This document shows, one piece after another, positions 53,024 through 61,897 of a stretch of 64,000 bases of DNA. The stretch comes from Roseivirga sp. (GTDB taxonomy: Bacteria > Bacteroidota > Bacteroidia > Cytophagales > Cyclobacteriaceae). The notes beneath the pieces were generated by a model. The model did not search any database, was not told where the DNA came from, and was given only the letters and a program-made list of their open reading frames with translations. Both the position numbers and the translations under genes were made by a program. The stretch covers positions 62,001-126,000 of the forward strand of contig JAGYIY010000003.1 of the NCBI GenBank assembly GCA_018402485.1, given 5' to 3'. Within the stretch, counting starts at the first letter, position 1, and the number at the start of each line of letters is the position of its first letter.

Positions 53024-53557
53024 ATGAAGATTAGATCTACTACAGTACTGGCAGTTAAACACAATGGAAAGGTAGCCATCGGTGCCGATGGACAAGCTAC
53101 CATGGGGAATACGGTTGCCAAAAGTAATGTTAAAAAAATACGTAAACTGCAAGAGGGTAAGGTGGTTACAGGATTTGCTGGCTCGACAGCTGATGCATTT
53201 ACTCTGCTTGAGCGCTTTGATGAGAAATTGAATGCTTACGGAGGAAACATGAAGCGAGCGGCCATTGAGTTGGCTAAAGACTGGCGGATGGATAGGTATT
53301 TGAGAAAGTTGGAGTCTATGCTCATTGTCGCTGATGCCACTGATATTTTGATTTTATCAGGAACAGGAGATGTATTGGAACCAGATCATCACATTGCTGC
53401 CATCGGTTCAGGGAGCATGTATGCACAGGCTGCCGCTCAAGCCATGATTAAACATGCCTCTCATTTAGACGCCAAATCCATTGTAGAAGAAAGCCTGAAA
53501 ATTGCAGCTGACATTTGTATTTATACCAACAGCAACCTCATCATAGAAGAAGTTTAA
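53024..53557 (+). CDS. hslV: ATP-dependent protease subunit HslV (ClpQ)
   Basis: 177 residues. Propeptide-like MKIRS followed by catalytic Thr-Thr in '[24 protein letters not shown]', and '[16 protein letters not shown]', the typical HslV pattern (proteasome-beta fold). It forms the proteolytic chamber with HslU, which is not in this window. Cytoplasmic. Length normal. Confidence 0.96.
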   Translation: MKIRSTTVLAVKHNGKVAIGADGQATMGNTVAKSNVKKIRKLQEGKVVTGFAGSTADAFTLLERFDEKLNAYGGNMKRAAIELAKDWRMDRYLRKLESMLIVADATDILILSGTGDVLEPDHHIAAIGSGSMYAQAAAQAMIKHASHLDAKSIVEESLKIAADICIYTNSNLIIEEV

Positions 53558-53948
53558 GCTCATGTTTACGATAATGGGGTAGTATAGGAATGGCATCAGG
53601 TTTTGGTTTGGATGTTCATCTACATTGCTTTGAAAAAGACCATACCCAGTAGCTTAGGTATTGTACTGACCAAACCTTAGGCAGAACCTATACCCATTTC
53701 TATTCAATTCAGGCAACAAGAAACTTCGGTAAAAAAGGTATTGAGGAGTTGAATTTTTTATTTGTATTACGTCTGAGGAGCCCTGCCAAACGTTCAAGTT
53801 TGTACATGTTATTTTTGGTGTTGAAACGATTAGGGTGCTAACTCGGACTGCTCATGGTATGGGAGTATAGAACTAAAAGTGTTCTTGTCATATGGTAAAT
53901 CCGATCATGTACGAGCTTCATTAATATTTAAGAAAAATGCACGTAACA
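53558..53948. other. Intergenic region after hslV, no gene seen
   Basis: No feature recognised. A frame beginning at 53879 runs into the next gene, but the promoter at 53949-53981 lies inside it, so it is not used. Confidence 0.4.
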
Positions 53949-53981
53949 TTTGGTTAATATTGAATGAACTTTTTATCTTTG
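53949..53981 (+). promoter_or_regulatory. Bacteroidota promoter before the small membrane protein
   Basis: TTTG (53949-53952) and TATCTTTG (53974-53981) are 21 bases apart, near-perfect consensus. A start near 53988 gives a leader of about 11 bases to the GTG at 53999 and rules out the upstream start at 53879. Confidence 0.6.
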
Positions 53982-53998
53982 AGCATTCATCAAGCAAC

Positions 53999-54346
53999 GT
54001 GTCAAGAGTCAACACCCTATACTCATTATTCCTTATTATCATTGGACTTGTGCTATTCGGTCAATCTGGATTTGTATTGTCAAATACCCAAGAATATGCA
54101 GCCTTGATTATGGCTGGTTTTGGTTTGGTTTTATTACCGATTTCTGGTGCTTTGAAACGTGAAAGTAAACTGGCCAAACTGATATCATTGATCCTGACTT
54201 CCTTGGTTGGCATTTTCGCATTGATTTTATTGCTTCGTGTGCACCTTACGGTTCATACCATCGAGCCTTCATTGCTCTTGGCATCGGTTGCTTCCTTTAT
54301 TTTAGTGGGTTTTTACCTTCATTCCTTGCGTAAACCACAGTTCTAG
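53999..54346 (+). CDS. Small four-helix membrane protein
   Basis: 115 residues, GTG start at 53999 chosen because the promoter lies inside the longer frame. Four hydrophobic segments (about 7-24, 30-46, 56-76 and 87-107) with short loops; basic tail 'HSLRKPQF'. No family recognised. Its stop overlaps the convergent aminotransferase stop by 4 bases. Confidence 0.6.
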   Translation: MSRVNTLYSLFLIIIGLVLFGQSGFVLSNTQEYAALIMAGFGLVLLPISGALKRESKLAKLISLILTSLVGIFALILLLRVHLTVHTIEPSLLLASVASFILVGFYLHSLRKPQF

Positions 54347-55527
54347 GCATTTTTCTTAATCACTTCCGCCATAATTTTACCTGCTTTTGCCAACACATCA
54401 TCGCTGCAGTTAATCGGTGGCGCTAGCCGAAAGCTCTCTGGGCAAGACAAGAACCAAAAAGTGATAACGCCTCTTTTGAGGCATTCCTGCACAATGGTTT
54501 GAACTACATCTGCATTTTCAAACTCAATGGCGAACATCAAACCAATTCTTCTTACTTCCTTGATTGCTGAATGCTTCAAATAACTTGCTAAAAGCCTACC
54601 CTTTGCTTCTACCTTGTCTATCATGTGCTCTTCATCTATGGCTTGCATGTTGGCCAGGGCAGCGGCACAGTTGACAGGGTGCCCACCGAAAGTTGTAATG
54701 TGACCAAGCATAGGAGCAAAAGTGAATTTTTGCATGTGCTCGTAGGAAGAAACAAAAGCCCCCATAGGCATGCCTCCCCCCAAAGCTTTGGCAATGGTAA
54801 GAATGTCGGGAATAACATCAAAATGTTCAAATGCAAACCATTTTCCTGTTCGGCCAAAGCCCGTTTGGATTTCATCAAAAATCAAAAGCGTTCCGGTATC
54901 ATCGCATTTCTGCCGAAGGGCTTGGAGATAAGCCTTAGAAGCAATGCGTACCCCTGCATCTCCCTGCACAGGTTCAATCAATACCGCTGCTGTTTTGGTG
55001 CTAATCATGCTTAAATCTTCCATGTGATTGAAGCGCATGAAATGAATGTCGGGAAGTAAAGGACGAAAGGCCCTTTTTTTGACCTCGTTGCCTGAGACAC
55101 TAAGGGCACCATGTGTACTACCATGGTAAGCTCCACGACAGGCAATAATTTCTGTGCGTCCTGTTACACGTTTGGCCAATTTGAGTGCACCTTCTATGGC
55201 TTCAGCACCACTATTCACGAAGTAACTGCAATTTAATGATGGTGGAAGAAGTTTCGACAATGCTAGGCCCAGTGCATTTTGTGGTGTTTGAACAAATTCA
55301 CCATAGGCCATTACATGCATGTACTTATCGACTTGAGCCTTGACCGCTTGCACTACTGCAGGATGTCGATGGCCAATATTAGAAACGGCAATGCCGGAAA
55401 TCATATCGAGGTATTGTTTCCCATCTTTGTCATAGATAAAAGGCCCTTCTGCATGACTGACTTCTATGGTCAGCGGATAGGGAGACGTTTGGGCCAAGTG
55501 CTTGGCAAAGATTTCACGCGATTGCAT
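54343..55527 (-). CDS. Class III PLP-dependent aminotransferase
   Basis: 394 residues. '[27 protein letters not shown]' (N-terminal), '[19 protein letters not shown]' (PLP phosphate site), '[10 protein letters not shown]', '[22 protein letters not shown]' (Asp that binds the PLP ring) and '[17 protein letters not shown]' (catalytic Lys). These are the marks of the acetylornithine/ornithine/GABA aminotransferase group; exact substrate cannot be told. No arg gene is near. Divergent from the glycosyltransferase gene. Confidence 0.9.
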   Translation of the reverse strand: MQSREIFAKHLAQTSPYPLTIEVSHAEGPFIYDKDGKQYLDMISGIAVSNIGHRHPAVVQAVKAQVDKYMHVMAYGEFVQTPQNALGLALSKLLPPSLNCSYFVNSGAEAIEGALKLAKRVTGRTEIIACRGAYHGSTHGALSVSGNEVKKRAFRPLLPDIHFMRFNHMEDLSMISTKTAAVLIEPVQGDAGVRIASKAYLQALRQKCDDTGTLLIFDEIQTGFGRTGKWFAFEHFDVIPDILTIAKALGGGMPMGAFVSSYEHMQKFTFAPMLGHITTFGGHPVNCAAALANMQAIDEEHMIDKVEAKGRLLASYLKHSAIKEVRRIGLMFAIEFENADVVQTIVQECLKRGVITFWFLSCPESFRLAPPINCSDDVLAKAGKIMAEVIKKNA

Positions 55528-55585
55528 CTGCCAAAATTAGTGAACAAATAGCGAAAGGATGCTGAATAACTGTTAGTTTTGAATA

Positions 55586-57163
55586 ATGTTTTCTGCACAA
55601 GCCTTCTCAAAAACAGAGAGATATTATCTTTTAGCCCTTTTGGCCTTTTTGATTTTTGGCTTTTTTTTTCGCCTTGGAGATTATCCGCTGATTTTGGAAG
55701 AGTCGCGCAGGGCCATGATTTCCTTGGAAATGACCCTGATGGATAATGTATGGGTGCCATTGCAGACGGGTGATCTTTACTTACGCAAACCTCCTGTCTA
55801 TAACTGGATATTAATTGGTTCAGCTCAACTGTTTGGCTCTTTCTCTGAATTCTCTGTTCGTTTTTTCTCTGTCCTCTCTCACCTTTTATTGGCTGTGGTA
55901 ACTTACTTGTTTGTGAGAAAATATGTAGGCGTTGTTGTGGCTGCATTAACCGCTTTGAGCTATCTCGTAGCAGCTGATATTTTGTTTTATTTTAGTCTGC
56001 TTGGGGAAATTGATCTGTTTTATGCTTTGATCACATCTTTGGGTATGTTTTATGTCTATCATGCAGGTCAACAGAAAAAATATTTAAGCCTATTTCTTGT
56101 GGTTTATGGTTTAACTGCCTTGGGTTTTCTGACCAAAGGGTTAAGTAGTTTGCCCTTTACCGCCATTACATTATTGGTATTTTTTATTCAACAACGAGAG
56201 TTCAAGGTGCTTTTGAGTTGGCGACATTTTGTAGGCATCTTATGTTTTATACTCCTCATGGGTGGATATTTTTGGAAATATCATCAGTATGCAGACGCAT
56301 GGGGTTGGTGGCACGTTTTATTCGAAGAATCTAGTAACAAGGTGGCTTCGGGAGGCTTTGGGGAATGGTTGAATCATTTGGCTGTTTTTCCTTTAGATAC
56401 TTTCAAGAATATTATGCCGGCTGCATTTCTCATGCCCGTATTTTTTATCAAAAGTATTCGACAGAGCATTGGATCACATTCGCTTACTCGATACAGTTTG
56501 GCTGTATTCTTTTTTAATTTCTGTGTCTATTGGTTGTCCACAGAAGGCCGCTCTCGTTATATCTATCCTCTTTTTCCTTTCCTGATTTTGGTGATCATTT
56601 ATGCCTATCACCAGGCCTTAGCAGGATGGGTGCGGAAATATGTTCATGGCTTGTCGATGGGCCTCCTTGCACTAGTGAGTTTGGCCTTGCCTGTATTGTT
56701 CTATCTGCCTCAATTGGAGGTGGTGAACAGCTTGACAGAAATGGTTATTTTGAGCTACATATTTTTGGCCGTGTTATGGTGGTTTTTGCTTAGGAAAAGT
56801 ATTCAGCCCTATCTGATTATATTGGGCTTGTTGGCCGTGTTGAAAATTGTATTCAATAGCATTTTAGCGGACACACGTGCGGAGTCTTCCAATGCAGCGG
56901 CAGATAAGGTATTAAGCCTGCAATGGGCTGAGAAAATGGCTGGGGCATCCATCTATCGTTATGGAGATGTGCGCATGTCCTATGGGTTGGTATTTTACTT
57001 GGAAAGGGAATCCAAACGTATTCTTAAGAAAAAAGACCGATTTCTGACTAATGCTTTTTACTTTGTGCACGAGAAAGATATTGAGGAGATTCCTGAAAGC
57101 GCTGAGCTGATCGATGTTGTTGAATATCATTTAGAGAAAATTCTATTAGTACAAATCAAGTAA
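55586..57163 (+). CDS. ArnT-like (GT83/PMT) membrane glycosyltransferase
   Basis: 525 residues with about 11 membrane segments. 'FFRLGDYPLILEESRRAMISLEMTLMDNVWVPLQTGDLYLRKPPVYNWI' near the N-terminus is the pattern of ArnT/PMT proteins (catalytic acidic residue in the first periplasmic loop, then the KPPVYNW motif). Family members use lipid-linked sugars outside the inner membrane, for example on lipid A. Acceptor unknown. Followed after 35 bases by the FkbM methyltransferase, so they may be co-expressed. Confidence 0.85.
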   Translation: MFSAQAFSKTERYYLLALLAFLIFGFFFRLGDYPLILEESRRAMISLEMTLMDNVWVPLQTGDLYLRKPPVYNWILIGSAQLFGSFSEFSVRFFSVLSHLLLAVVTYLFVRKYVGVVVAALTALSYLVAADILFYFSLLGEIDLFYALITSLGMFYVYHAGQQKKYLSLFLVVYGLTALGFLTKGLSSLPFTAITLLVFFIQQREFKVLLSWRHFVGILCFILLMGGYFWKYHQYADAWGWWHVLFEESSNKVASGGFGEWLNHLAVFPLDTFKNIMPAAFLMPVFFIKSIRQSIGSHSLTRYSLAVFFFNFCVYWLSTEGRSRYIYPLFPFLILVIIYAYHQALAGWVRKYVHGLSMGLLALVSLALPVLFYLPQLEVVNSLTEMVILSYIFLAVLWWFLLRKSIQPYLIILGLLAVLKIVFNSILADTRAESSNAAADKVLSLQWAEKMAGASIYRYGDVRMSYGLVFYLERESKRILKKKDRFLTNAFYFVHEKDIEEIPESAELIDVVEYHLEKILLVQIK

Positions 57164-57198
57164 TTATGGACAGGCCATCTGCCTGTTGCTGAACACAC

Positions 57199-57957
57199 AT
57201 GAAGAGATATTTTAATTCAAGAAAAAACATCATAGCCCCCAATGCTTTTTGGAGAAATTATTATGCCTTAAAAAAGAGCCAGGGAGAATTTGTTTTTTCA
57301 GCCACACTAAAGAATGGTTTTCGTGTTGAAACTTCACGACACCTCATCAGTGCCTTTGATGAGATTTTTTGTCGAGAAGTGTACTGCGAGGCTCTTTCCG
57401 GTTTAACAAAGACACCTACTGTAGTAGATATTGGTGCCAATGTGGGCTATTTCTCCCTTTACCTTTTGTTCAAGGTTCCTGAGGCACGAGTTTTGGCCTT
57501 TGAACCCTTACCGGTTAATGCGAAACTTCTTAACCAGCATAAAAAAGCGAATGACCTTAGCGATGAATTAACCATTGAGCAGTCTGCTGTTTATGGTACA
57601 GAAGATCGCATTCAAATTCATTTTAATAATACCCTAGACTTTTCTGTGGGAGCCTCCATTCTGAACAGGGAAGATACAAACGAGGTGATGGATATAAAGG
57701 CTTATTCCTTGCCGGAAATATTTGAATCTTTTGATTTAGATCATGTGGATTTGATGAAGATTGACTCTGAGGGAGCTGAATACAACATTCTGTACAATTG
57801 TCCTGCTGAAACATTTGCTAAGATTGATCGATTGGCCATCGAGACACATGCTTGGGTGGAAGAGGGCAGGGTGGAGGAACTGATGTCCTTTTTAGAAAAG
57901 CAAGGATACTCTGTGAGGCTCAAGCGAAATGGAATTGCCATTTGCATTAGAAAGTAG
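57199..57957 (+). CDS. FkbM-family methyltransferase
   Basis: 252 residues. SAM-binding motif 'TVVDIGANVGYFSLYLL' near 75, then 'RVLAFEPLPVNAKLLNQH' and 'VDLMKIDSEGAEYNIL' near 180, the typical FkbM order. Members O-methylate sugars and polyketides. Position after the ArnT-like transferase suggests a surface glycan as substrate. Confidence 0.88.
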   Translation: MKRYFNSRKNIIAPNAFWRNYYALKKSQGEFVFSATLKNGFRVETSRHLISAFDEIFCREVYCEALSGLTKTPTVVDIGANVGYFSLYLLFKVPEARVLAFEPLPVNAKLLNQHKKANDLSDELTIEQSAVYGTEDRIQIHFNNTLDFSVGASILNREDTNEVMDIKAYSLPEIFESFDLDHVDLMKIDSEGAEYNILYNCPAETFAKIDRLAIETHAWVEEGRVEELMSFLEKQGYSVRLKRNGIAICIRK

Positions 57958-58032
57958 ATCATCTGACGAAGGGGATGGATAGGATGCTTAAGAGCTCCTG
58001 TAATGACATTCAGAAGCAGGGTTACTGTGGCC

Positions 58033-58072
58033 CTCGAAGCATTTTTCAATTAACAATTTTCAATGAGGAATT
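58033..58072. repeat. Dispersed 40-bp intergenic repeat, copy B
   Basis: Second copy of the element at 2687-2726 (37 of 40 identical by eye). It is again followed by low-complexity text ('cttctgacttctgacctccaa...'), and again intergenic. Confidence 0.65.
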
Positions 58073-58170
58073 ATCAATAGCTATTAACAAAAGGAGATTG
58101 ACGATTTTCGTGTTTGATTTGAAAATTCTAGCTTCTGACTTCTGACCTCCAACTTCCAGCTTCTCATTCC

Positions 58171-58332
58171 TCATTCTTTCTTCTTAGGCAGCCGCCCAGC
58201 ATCTTTGAGGGTTTTGTGCACCAACCATTCCAACTGTCCATTGGTACTCCGAAACTCATCTGCCGCCCATTTCTCCATGGCGGAGAGGAGTTCCGGGTCC
58301 AATCGTAAAACAAAAGGTTTCTTTTTTGCCAT
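58171..58332 (-). CDS. Arc-type ribbon-helix-helix DNA-binding protein, 53 residues
   Basis: Sequence MAKKKPFVLRLDPELLSAMEK... ending AGRLPKKKE. 'PFVLRLDPELLSAMEKWA' is a strand-helix-helix start like Arc/MetJ/CopG proteins, 'FRSTNGQLEWLVHKTL' the second helix. Such proteins bind DNA as dimers through the strand. It is short but full length for the family. It starts 3 bases after the stop of the DUF4177-like gene. An 89-codon frame in another phase over this region is a shadow. Confidence 0.8.
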   Translation of the reverse strand: MAKKKPFVLRLDPELLSAMEKWAADEFRSTNGQLEWLVHKTLKDAGRLPKKKE

Positions 58333-58335
58333 AAA

Positions 58336-58482
58336 TTAATGCCGCTCCTTCCCCAAAATGATGGCATAACCGCTGGTAAAGGTGGTGACCACACGCCAAC
58401 CACGTAGGGCATGCTCATTGAGCTTTTTTTCAAATTTGTCTATTTTTTCGAAAGGGCCTTTGACCAATATCTTATATTCCAT
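58336..58482 (-). CDS. DUF4177-like protein, 48 residues
   Basis: Sequence MEYKILVKGPFEKIDKFEKK... ending IILGKERH. 'LNEHALRGWRVVTTFTSGYAIIL' is the DUF4177 pattern (LNExGxxGWxxV). The family has no known role. It lies between the SPFH gene (16-base gap) and the RHH gene (3-base gap). Confidence 0.75.
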   Translation of the reverse strand: MEYKILVKGPFEKIDKFEKKLNEHALRGWRVVTTFTSGYAIILGKERH

Positions 58483-58497
58483 GTTTTGTACATTTGA

Positions 58498-59349
58498 TTA
58501 TTGATGTAAAGTTCCGGTATTGATCACAGGAGTGGCAGAACGGTCGCTGCAAAGCACTACCATCAGGTTACTGACCATCACTGCTTTCTTTTCTTCATCC
58601 AAATCTACTATGCCTTTTTTGTTCAATTCTTCTAAGGCACTTTCCACCATGCCTACGGCACCTTCTACAATTTTATAACGGGCGGCAACAATGGCGGTAG
58701 CCTGCTGACGCTGGAGCATGGCACTGGCAATTTCTTCTGCATAAGCCAAATAACCAATACGGGCTTCCATGACCCTAATGCCGGCAATGGCCAATCGCTC
58801 GCTGAGCTCTTCTTCCAATTTATGATTCACCTCTTCCATTCCGGAACGCAAGGTAATTTCTGCTTGATCATCAAAATCATCATAAGCATAAGAACCGGCC
58901 AACTTACGCACAGCGGCATCGGACTGCACATGAACAAAATGCTGAAAGTCATTGACCTCAAAGGCTGCCTTGTAGGTGTCTTCTACCTGCCAAACTAGGA
59001 TAACACTGATCAAAATGGGATTGCCCAATTTATCATTGACTTTGACACGCTCACTATCGAAATTATGGGCACGCAAAGAAATCTTTTTCTTAACAAAGAA
59101 GGGGTTTACCCAAAAAAACCCGTTCTTTTTTACCGTTCCGCGGTAATCCCCAAAAAAGATCATCACCCGAGACTCATTGGGTTGAATGATAAAAAAACCG
59201 AAGAGCATCACTACAAAAAGTACCATGAGCAACACAAAAAGTGGGTTGCGCATCAGAATGATTCCGACAATTCCAACTGCCAGAATCAAAAACGATAAAC
59301 CAAGCATCAAAAAGCCTGACTTGACCGAAAATTCTTTTTCATTTACCAT
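58498..59349 (-). CDS. SPFH-domain membrane protein (stomatin/flotillin group)
   Basis: 283 residues. Two hydrophobic segments near the N-terminus (about 12-32 and 36-55), then the SPFH domain: 'IIQPNESRVMIFFGDYRGTVKKNGFFWVNPFFVKKKISLRAHNFDSERVKVNDKLGNPI', the long helical 'VRKLAGSYAYDDFDDQAEITLRSGMEEVNHKLEEELSERLAIAGIRVMEARIGYLAY' and an Ala/Val-rich oligomerising C-terminus. SPFH proteins form membrane cages or microdomains. The operon continues with a DUF4177-like and an RHH gene. Confidence 0.9.
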   Translation of the reverse strand: MVNEKEFSVKSGFLMLGLSFLILAVGIVGIILMRNPLFVLLMVLFVVMLFGFFIIQPNESRVMIFFGDYRGTVKKNGFFWVNPFFVKKKISLRAHNFDSERVKVNDKLGNPILISVILVWQVEDTYKAAFEVNDFQHFVHVQSDAAVRKLAGSYAYDDFDDQAEITLRSGMEEVNHKLEEELSERLAIAGIRVMEARIGYLAYAEEIASAMLQRQQATAIVAARYKIVEGAVGMVESALEELNKKGIVDLDEEKKAVMVSNLMVVLCSDRSATPVINTGTLHQ

Positions 59350-59474
59350 AGTTTTACGTTAAATTTGATTTGAATTGATATTAATATGATATCAATATAC
59401 GAAGGTTTTTTGATTTTGGTTATCATTCTCTGAAAATATATCGAGTATTTAGCTCTGACATCTTAATTTTAACC

Positions 59475-60584
59475 ATGAAAATTACGCGCCCTACCTTATT
59501 ACTTGATGTTGCCAAAGCCGAACTAAACGTAGATAAAATGCTTGACAAGGCTAAAAAGACACAATCTCGTCTAGTACCTCATTTCAAAACGCATCAGTCG
59601 AAACAGGTGGGTGAGTTGTTTCGCAAAAAAGGAATAGAGGCGATCTCTGTGTCTTCTGTTAAAATGGCAACTTATTTTGCTAAGCAAGGTTGGAAGGACA
59701 TCACCATTGCTTTCCCATTCAATAGCTTAGAAAGGGATGAAGTGAATGCTTTAACAGGTGTAGGGGTCGACCTTACAATTTTGATTTCTGATCGGTCTAC
59801 ACCTGCATTGCTGAAAGGGCTATTGGAAGATTCTGTATCTGTTTTGATCGAAATCGATGCGGGCTATGGAAGGTCTGGCATTGTACATGATGACAACGAG
59901 GCGATTACCGATTTGCTTCAGGAGATCAAGGAACATTCCCATTTGCAGTTCAAAGGCTTTTATGCACATCCCGGAGATACCTACCATGCCGATGAAACTT
60001 CTGAAATCAATGCCTTGTGGTCTGACGTACGAAATGTAATGCTCGGTTTGAAGCAGCAAGCCAAGCAAATGGGCTTGTCGGCTCTCATTCGGATGGGGGA
60101 TACACCGGGATGCACCATGGTAGAAGACATGAAAGGCATCGATGAAATAAGTCCGGGGAATTTTATTTTTTACGATTTGGTAATGAATTACTTGGGTGTG
60201 TGTTCGGAGGACGAAATTGCCGTAGCCTTAGCATGTCCTATTGTTGCCAAGAGTGAAGCGCACCGGCAGTTTGTCATTCATGGAGGAGCGGTGCATTTTT
60301 CCAAAGATCATTTGATCGATGGCTCGGGTGAGAAGAATTTTGGTGAAATGGTGATTTTGGAAGAGGGAGGGTGGTCAACTATCATTCCTGAGGCACGATT
60401 GACAGCATTGTCACAGGAACATGGCATTCTAAAAGTGAGTGATGAGGTTTTTGACACCTTGGAAGTGGGGGATGTGGTGGGCTTTTTACCCATTCACTCT
60501 TGCCTCACTGCGAATTTGATGAAATCCTATACAACACTTCAGGGCGAGGTTTGGGAGCACTTAGAAGGTACATCAACCTGCTAA
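59475..60584 (+). CDS. D-threonine aldolase / D-serine dehydratase-type PLP enzyme
   Basis: 369 residues. Alanine racemase-like N-terminal barrel with the PLP lysine in 'RLVPHFKTHQSKQVG' (Lys near 38, in the PHxKTH motif typical of D-threonine aldolases), 'EIDAGYGRSGI' and 'YAHPGDTYHA'; the C-terminal part has 'PIHSCLTANL' (His-x-Cys metal site of D-serine dehydratase-like domains). Enzymes of this family act on D-hydroxyamino acids with PLP and a metal ion. Substrate not determined. Convergent 4-base overlap with the TolC-like gene. Confidence 0.88.
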   Translation: MKITRPTLLLDVAKAELNVDKMLDKAKKTQSRLVPHFKTHQSKQVGELFRKKGIEAISVSSVKMATYFAKQGWKDITIAFPFNSLERDEVNALTGVGVDLTILISDRSTPALLKGLLEDSVSVLIEIDAGYGRSGIVHDDNEAITDLLQEIKEHSHLQFKGFYAHPGDTYHADETSEINALWSDVRNVMLGLKQQAKQMGLSALIRMGDTPGCTMVEDMKGIDEISPGNFIFYDLVMNYLGVCSEDEIAVALACPIVAKSEAHRQFVIHGGAVHFSKDHLIDGSGEKNFGEMVILEEGGWSTIIPEARLTALSQEHGILKVSDEVFDTLEVGDVVGFLPIHSCLTANLMKSYTTLQGEVWEHLEGTSTC

Positions 60585-61897
60585 AACTCAGCAGCCTCAA
60601 TATTACCGGAAAGTTGATACAAAGTCAGTTCTGCTAACTTAGCGTCATACAAGGCCTGTGTCAGGTTGGTTTCTGCAGTCAATAAATTGCGCTGTGCGGT
60701 TCGAAAGTCCAGGGAAGTAATTCTGCCTAATTTAAACTGTTCGGCAGTACGATTGAAGTTTTGCCTATTGGTGGCCACATTATTTTGTTGAGCTTGCACA
60801 ATGAATAGTTTATTTTGATAATCGCTCCAGGCATTTTCTAGTTGTACTTCTAATTGCCTTTTCAATTGCTGGTAGCTTGTTTCACTGATGTTTCGATTGA
60901 TTTTTGCAATGTTTTTATTGTTGATGGTGGCACCCCCATCAAATAAGTCCCAAGCTACATTGACACCACCTGTGAGTCCGGTGTTGGTATTAGAAGCCAA
61001 AAATGAGGCACGGTTATTATTTCCTCTCCTGTAATTCAAGGCACCAGTTAAGCTAATGGTTGGCATGTAGTTGGTAGCAGCCAACTGAATGTCTTTTTCA
61101 CTCACATAAATACCCGATTGTGCGAGAAGTAGTTGCACATTGTTTTGCAGCATTTGTTCCTCAAAGTATTCTTTTTGGGCTAAGTCTGAAAAGGTAAGAG
61201 TCGTATCAATTTCATAGGTGGTATTGGGCGATTGATTCAGTACCAAATTTAAATCTCTTCGTGTGTTTTGTAATACTTGTTGGGCATTGATCAAGTTAAT
61301 GCTATCTGTATTCACATCTACCTGTGCATTGGAAACATCTAATCTGGAACTTCTTCCATATTCATAACCAAATTCAGCGCGCACAAGACGTTCTTTTGAT
61401 ATTTCCAATGACTCTCTCAAGTTGGCAACATTGGTTTGCGCTTCAGCAAGCCCATAATAAGCGGTAAAGAGAGTGATGATGGCAGTTTCCATGGTGGCTC
61501 GCAAATTCAGTTGCCCTTGATTCAGCAATTCTTTATTGCGCTCCATGTTGTATTTCCGGTTGAAACCGTCAAATACTACCCAATTCAAGTTGACTCCTGC
61601 ATTTCTGCTATCAGATTTGGCACCACTTAACTCGGTGTTTCTTCCATCTTGAAACTGCACACTCAAATTATCACGGTTGTAGGTAATTCCGGCTGTTCCG
61701 GTAACGGTAGGCAGGTATCCTGAATTGAAAATATTGGTATTGATGGCAGCAACGTCAAGGTTGGCCTGCGAAATCTGCACATCAAAATTCTGATCCATCA
61801 TAATGGTCAGGGCCTTAGTTTTGGTCAATACACCTTGAGCTGAAAGGGGAGCCAAGCAGAGCAATAAGGCCAACGAATAAAAAATACGCTTAATCAT
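60581..61897 (-). CDS. TolC-family outer-membrane efflux protein
   Basis: 438 residues with signal peptide (MIKRIFYSLALLLCLAPLSAQ). Long helical repeats with Asn/Gln-rich turns ('LREVEAxxxxA'-type segments: 'NLRESLEISKERLVRAEFGYEYGRSS', 'NFNRTAEQFKLGRITSLDFRTAQRNLLTAETNL') are those of TolC channels (two repeats, residues of about 30-230 and 240-435). Its ATG overlaps the stop of the RND gene by 8 bases, so the pump and its outer-membrane channel form one operon. Confidence 0.92.
   Translation of the reverse strand: MIKRIFYSLALLLCLAPLSAQGVLTKTKALTIMMDQNFDVQISQANLDVAAINTNIFNSGYLPTVTGTAGITYNRDNLSVQFQDGRNTELSGAKSDSRNAGVNLNWVVFDGFNRKYNMERNKELLNQGQLNLRATMETAIITLFTAYYGLAEAQTNVANLRESLEISKERLVRAEFGYEYGRSSRLDVSNAQVDVNTDSINLINAQQVLQNTRRDLNLVLNQSPNTTYEIDTTLTFSDLAQKEYFEEQMLQNNVQLLLAQSGIYVSEKDIQLAATNYMPTISLTGALNYRRGNNNRASFLASNTNTGLTGGVNVAWDLFDGGATINNKNIAKINRNISETSYQQLKRQLEVQLENAWSDYQNKLFIVQAQQNNVATNRQNFNRTAEQFKLGRITSLDFRTAQRNLLTAETNLTQALYDAKLAELTLYQLSGNIEAAEF

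Noticed and set aside
55574-55581. TAGTTTTG box as promoter of the ArnT-like gene
   Set aside because: It lies 5 bases before the ATG, which would make the start leaderless or place it inside the gene; probably chance.
58164-58433. 89-codon minus-strand frame
   Set aside because: Out of phase with the RHH and DUF4177-like genes, which have clear motifs and tight spacing.
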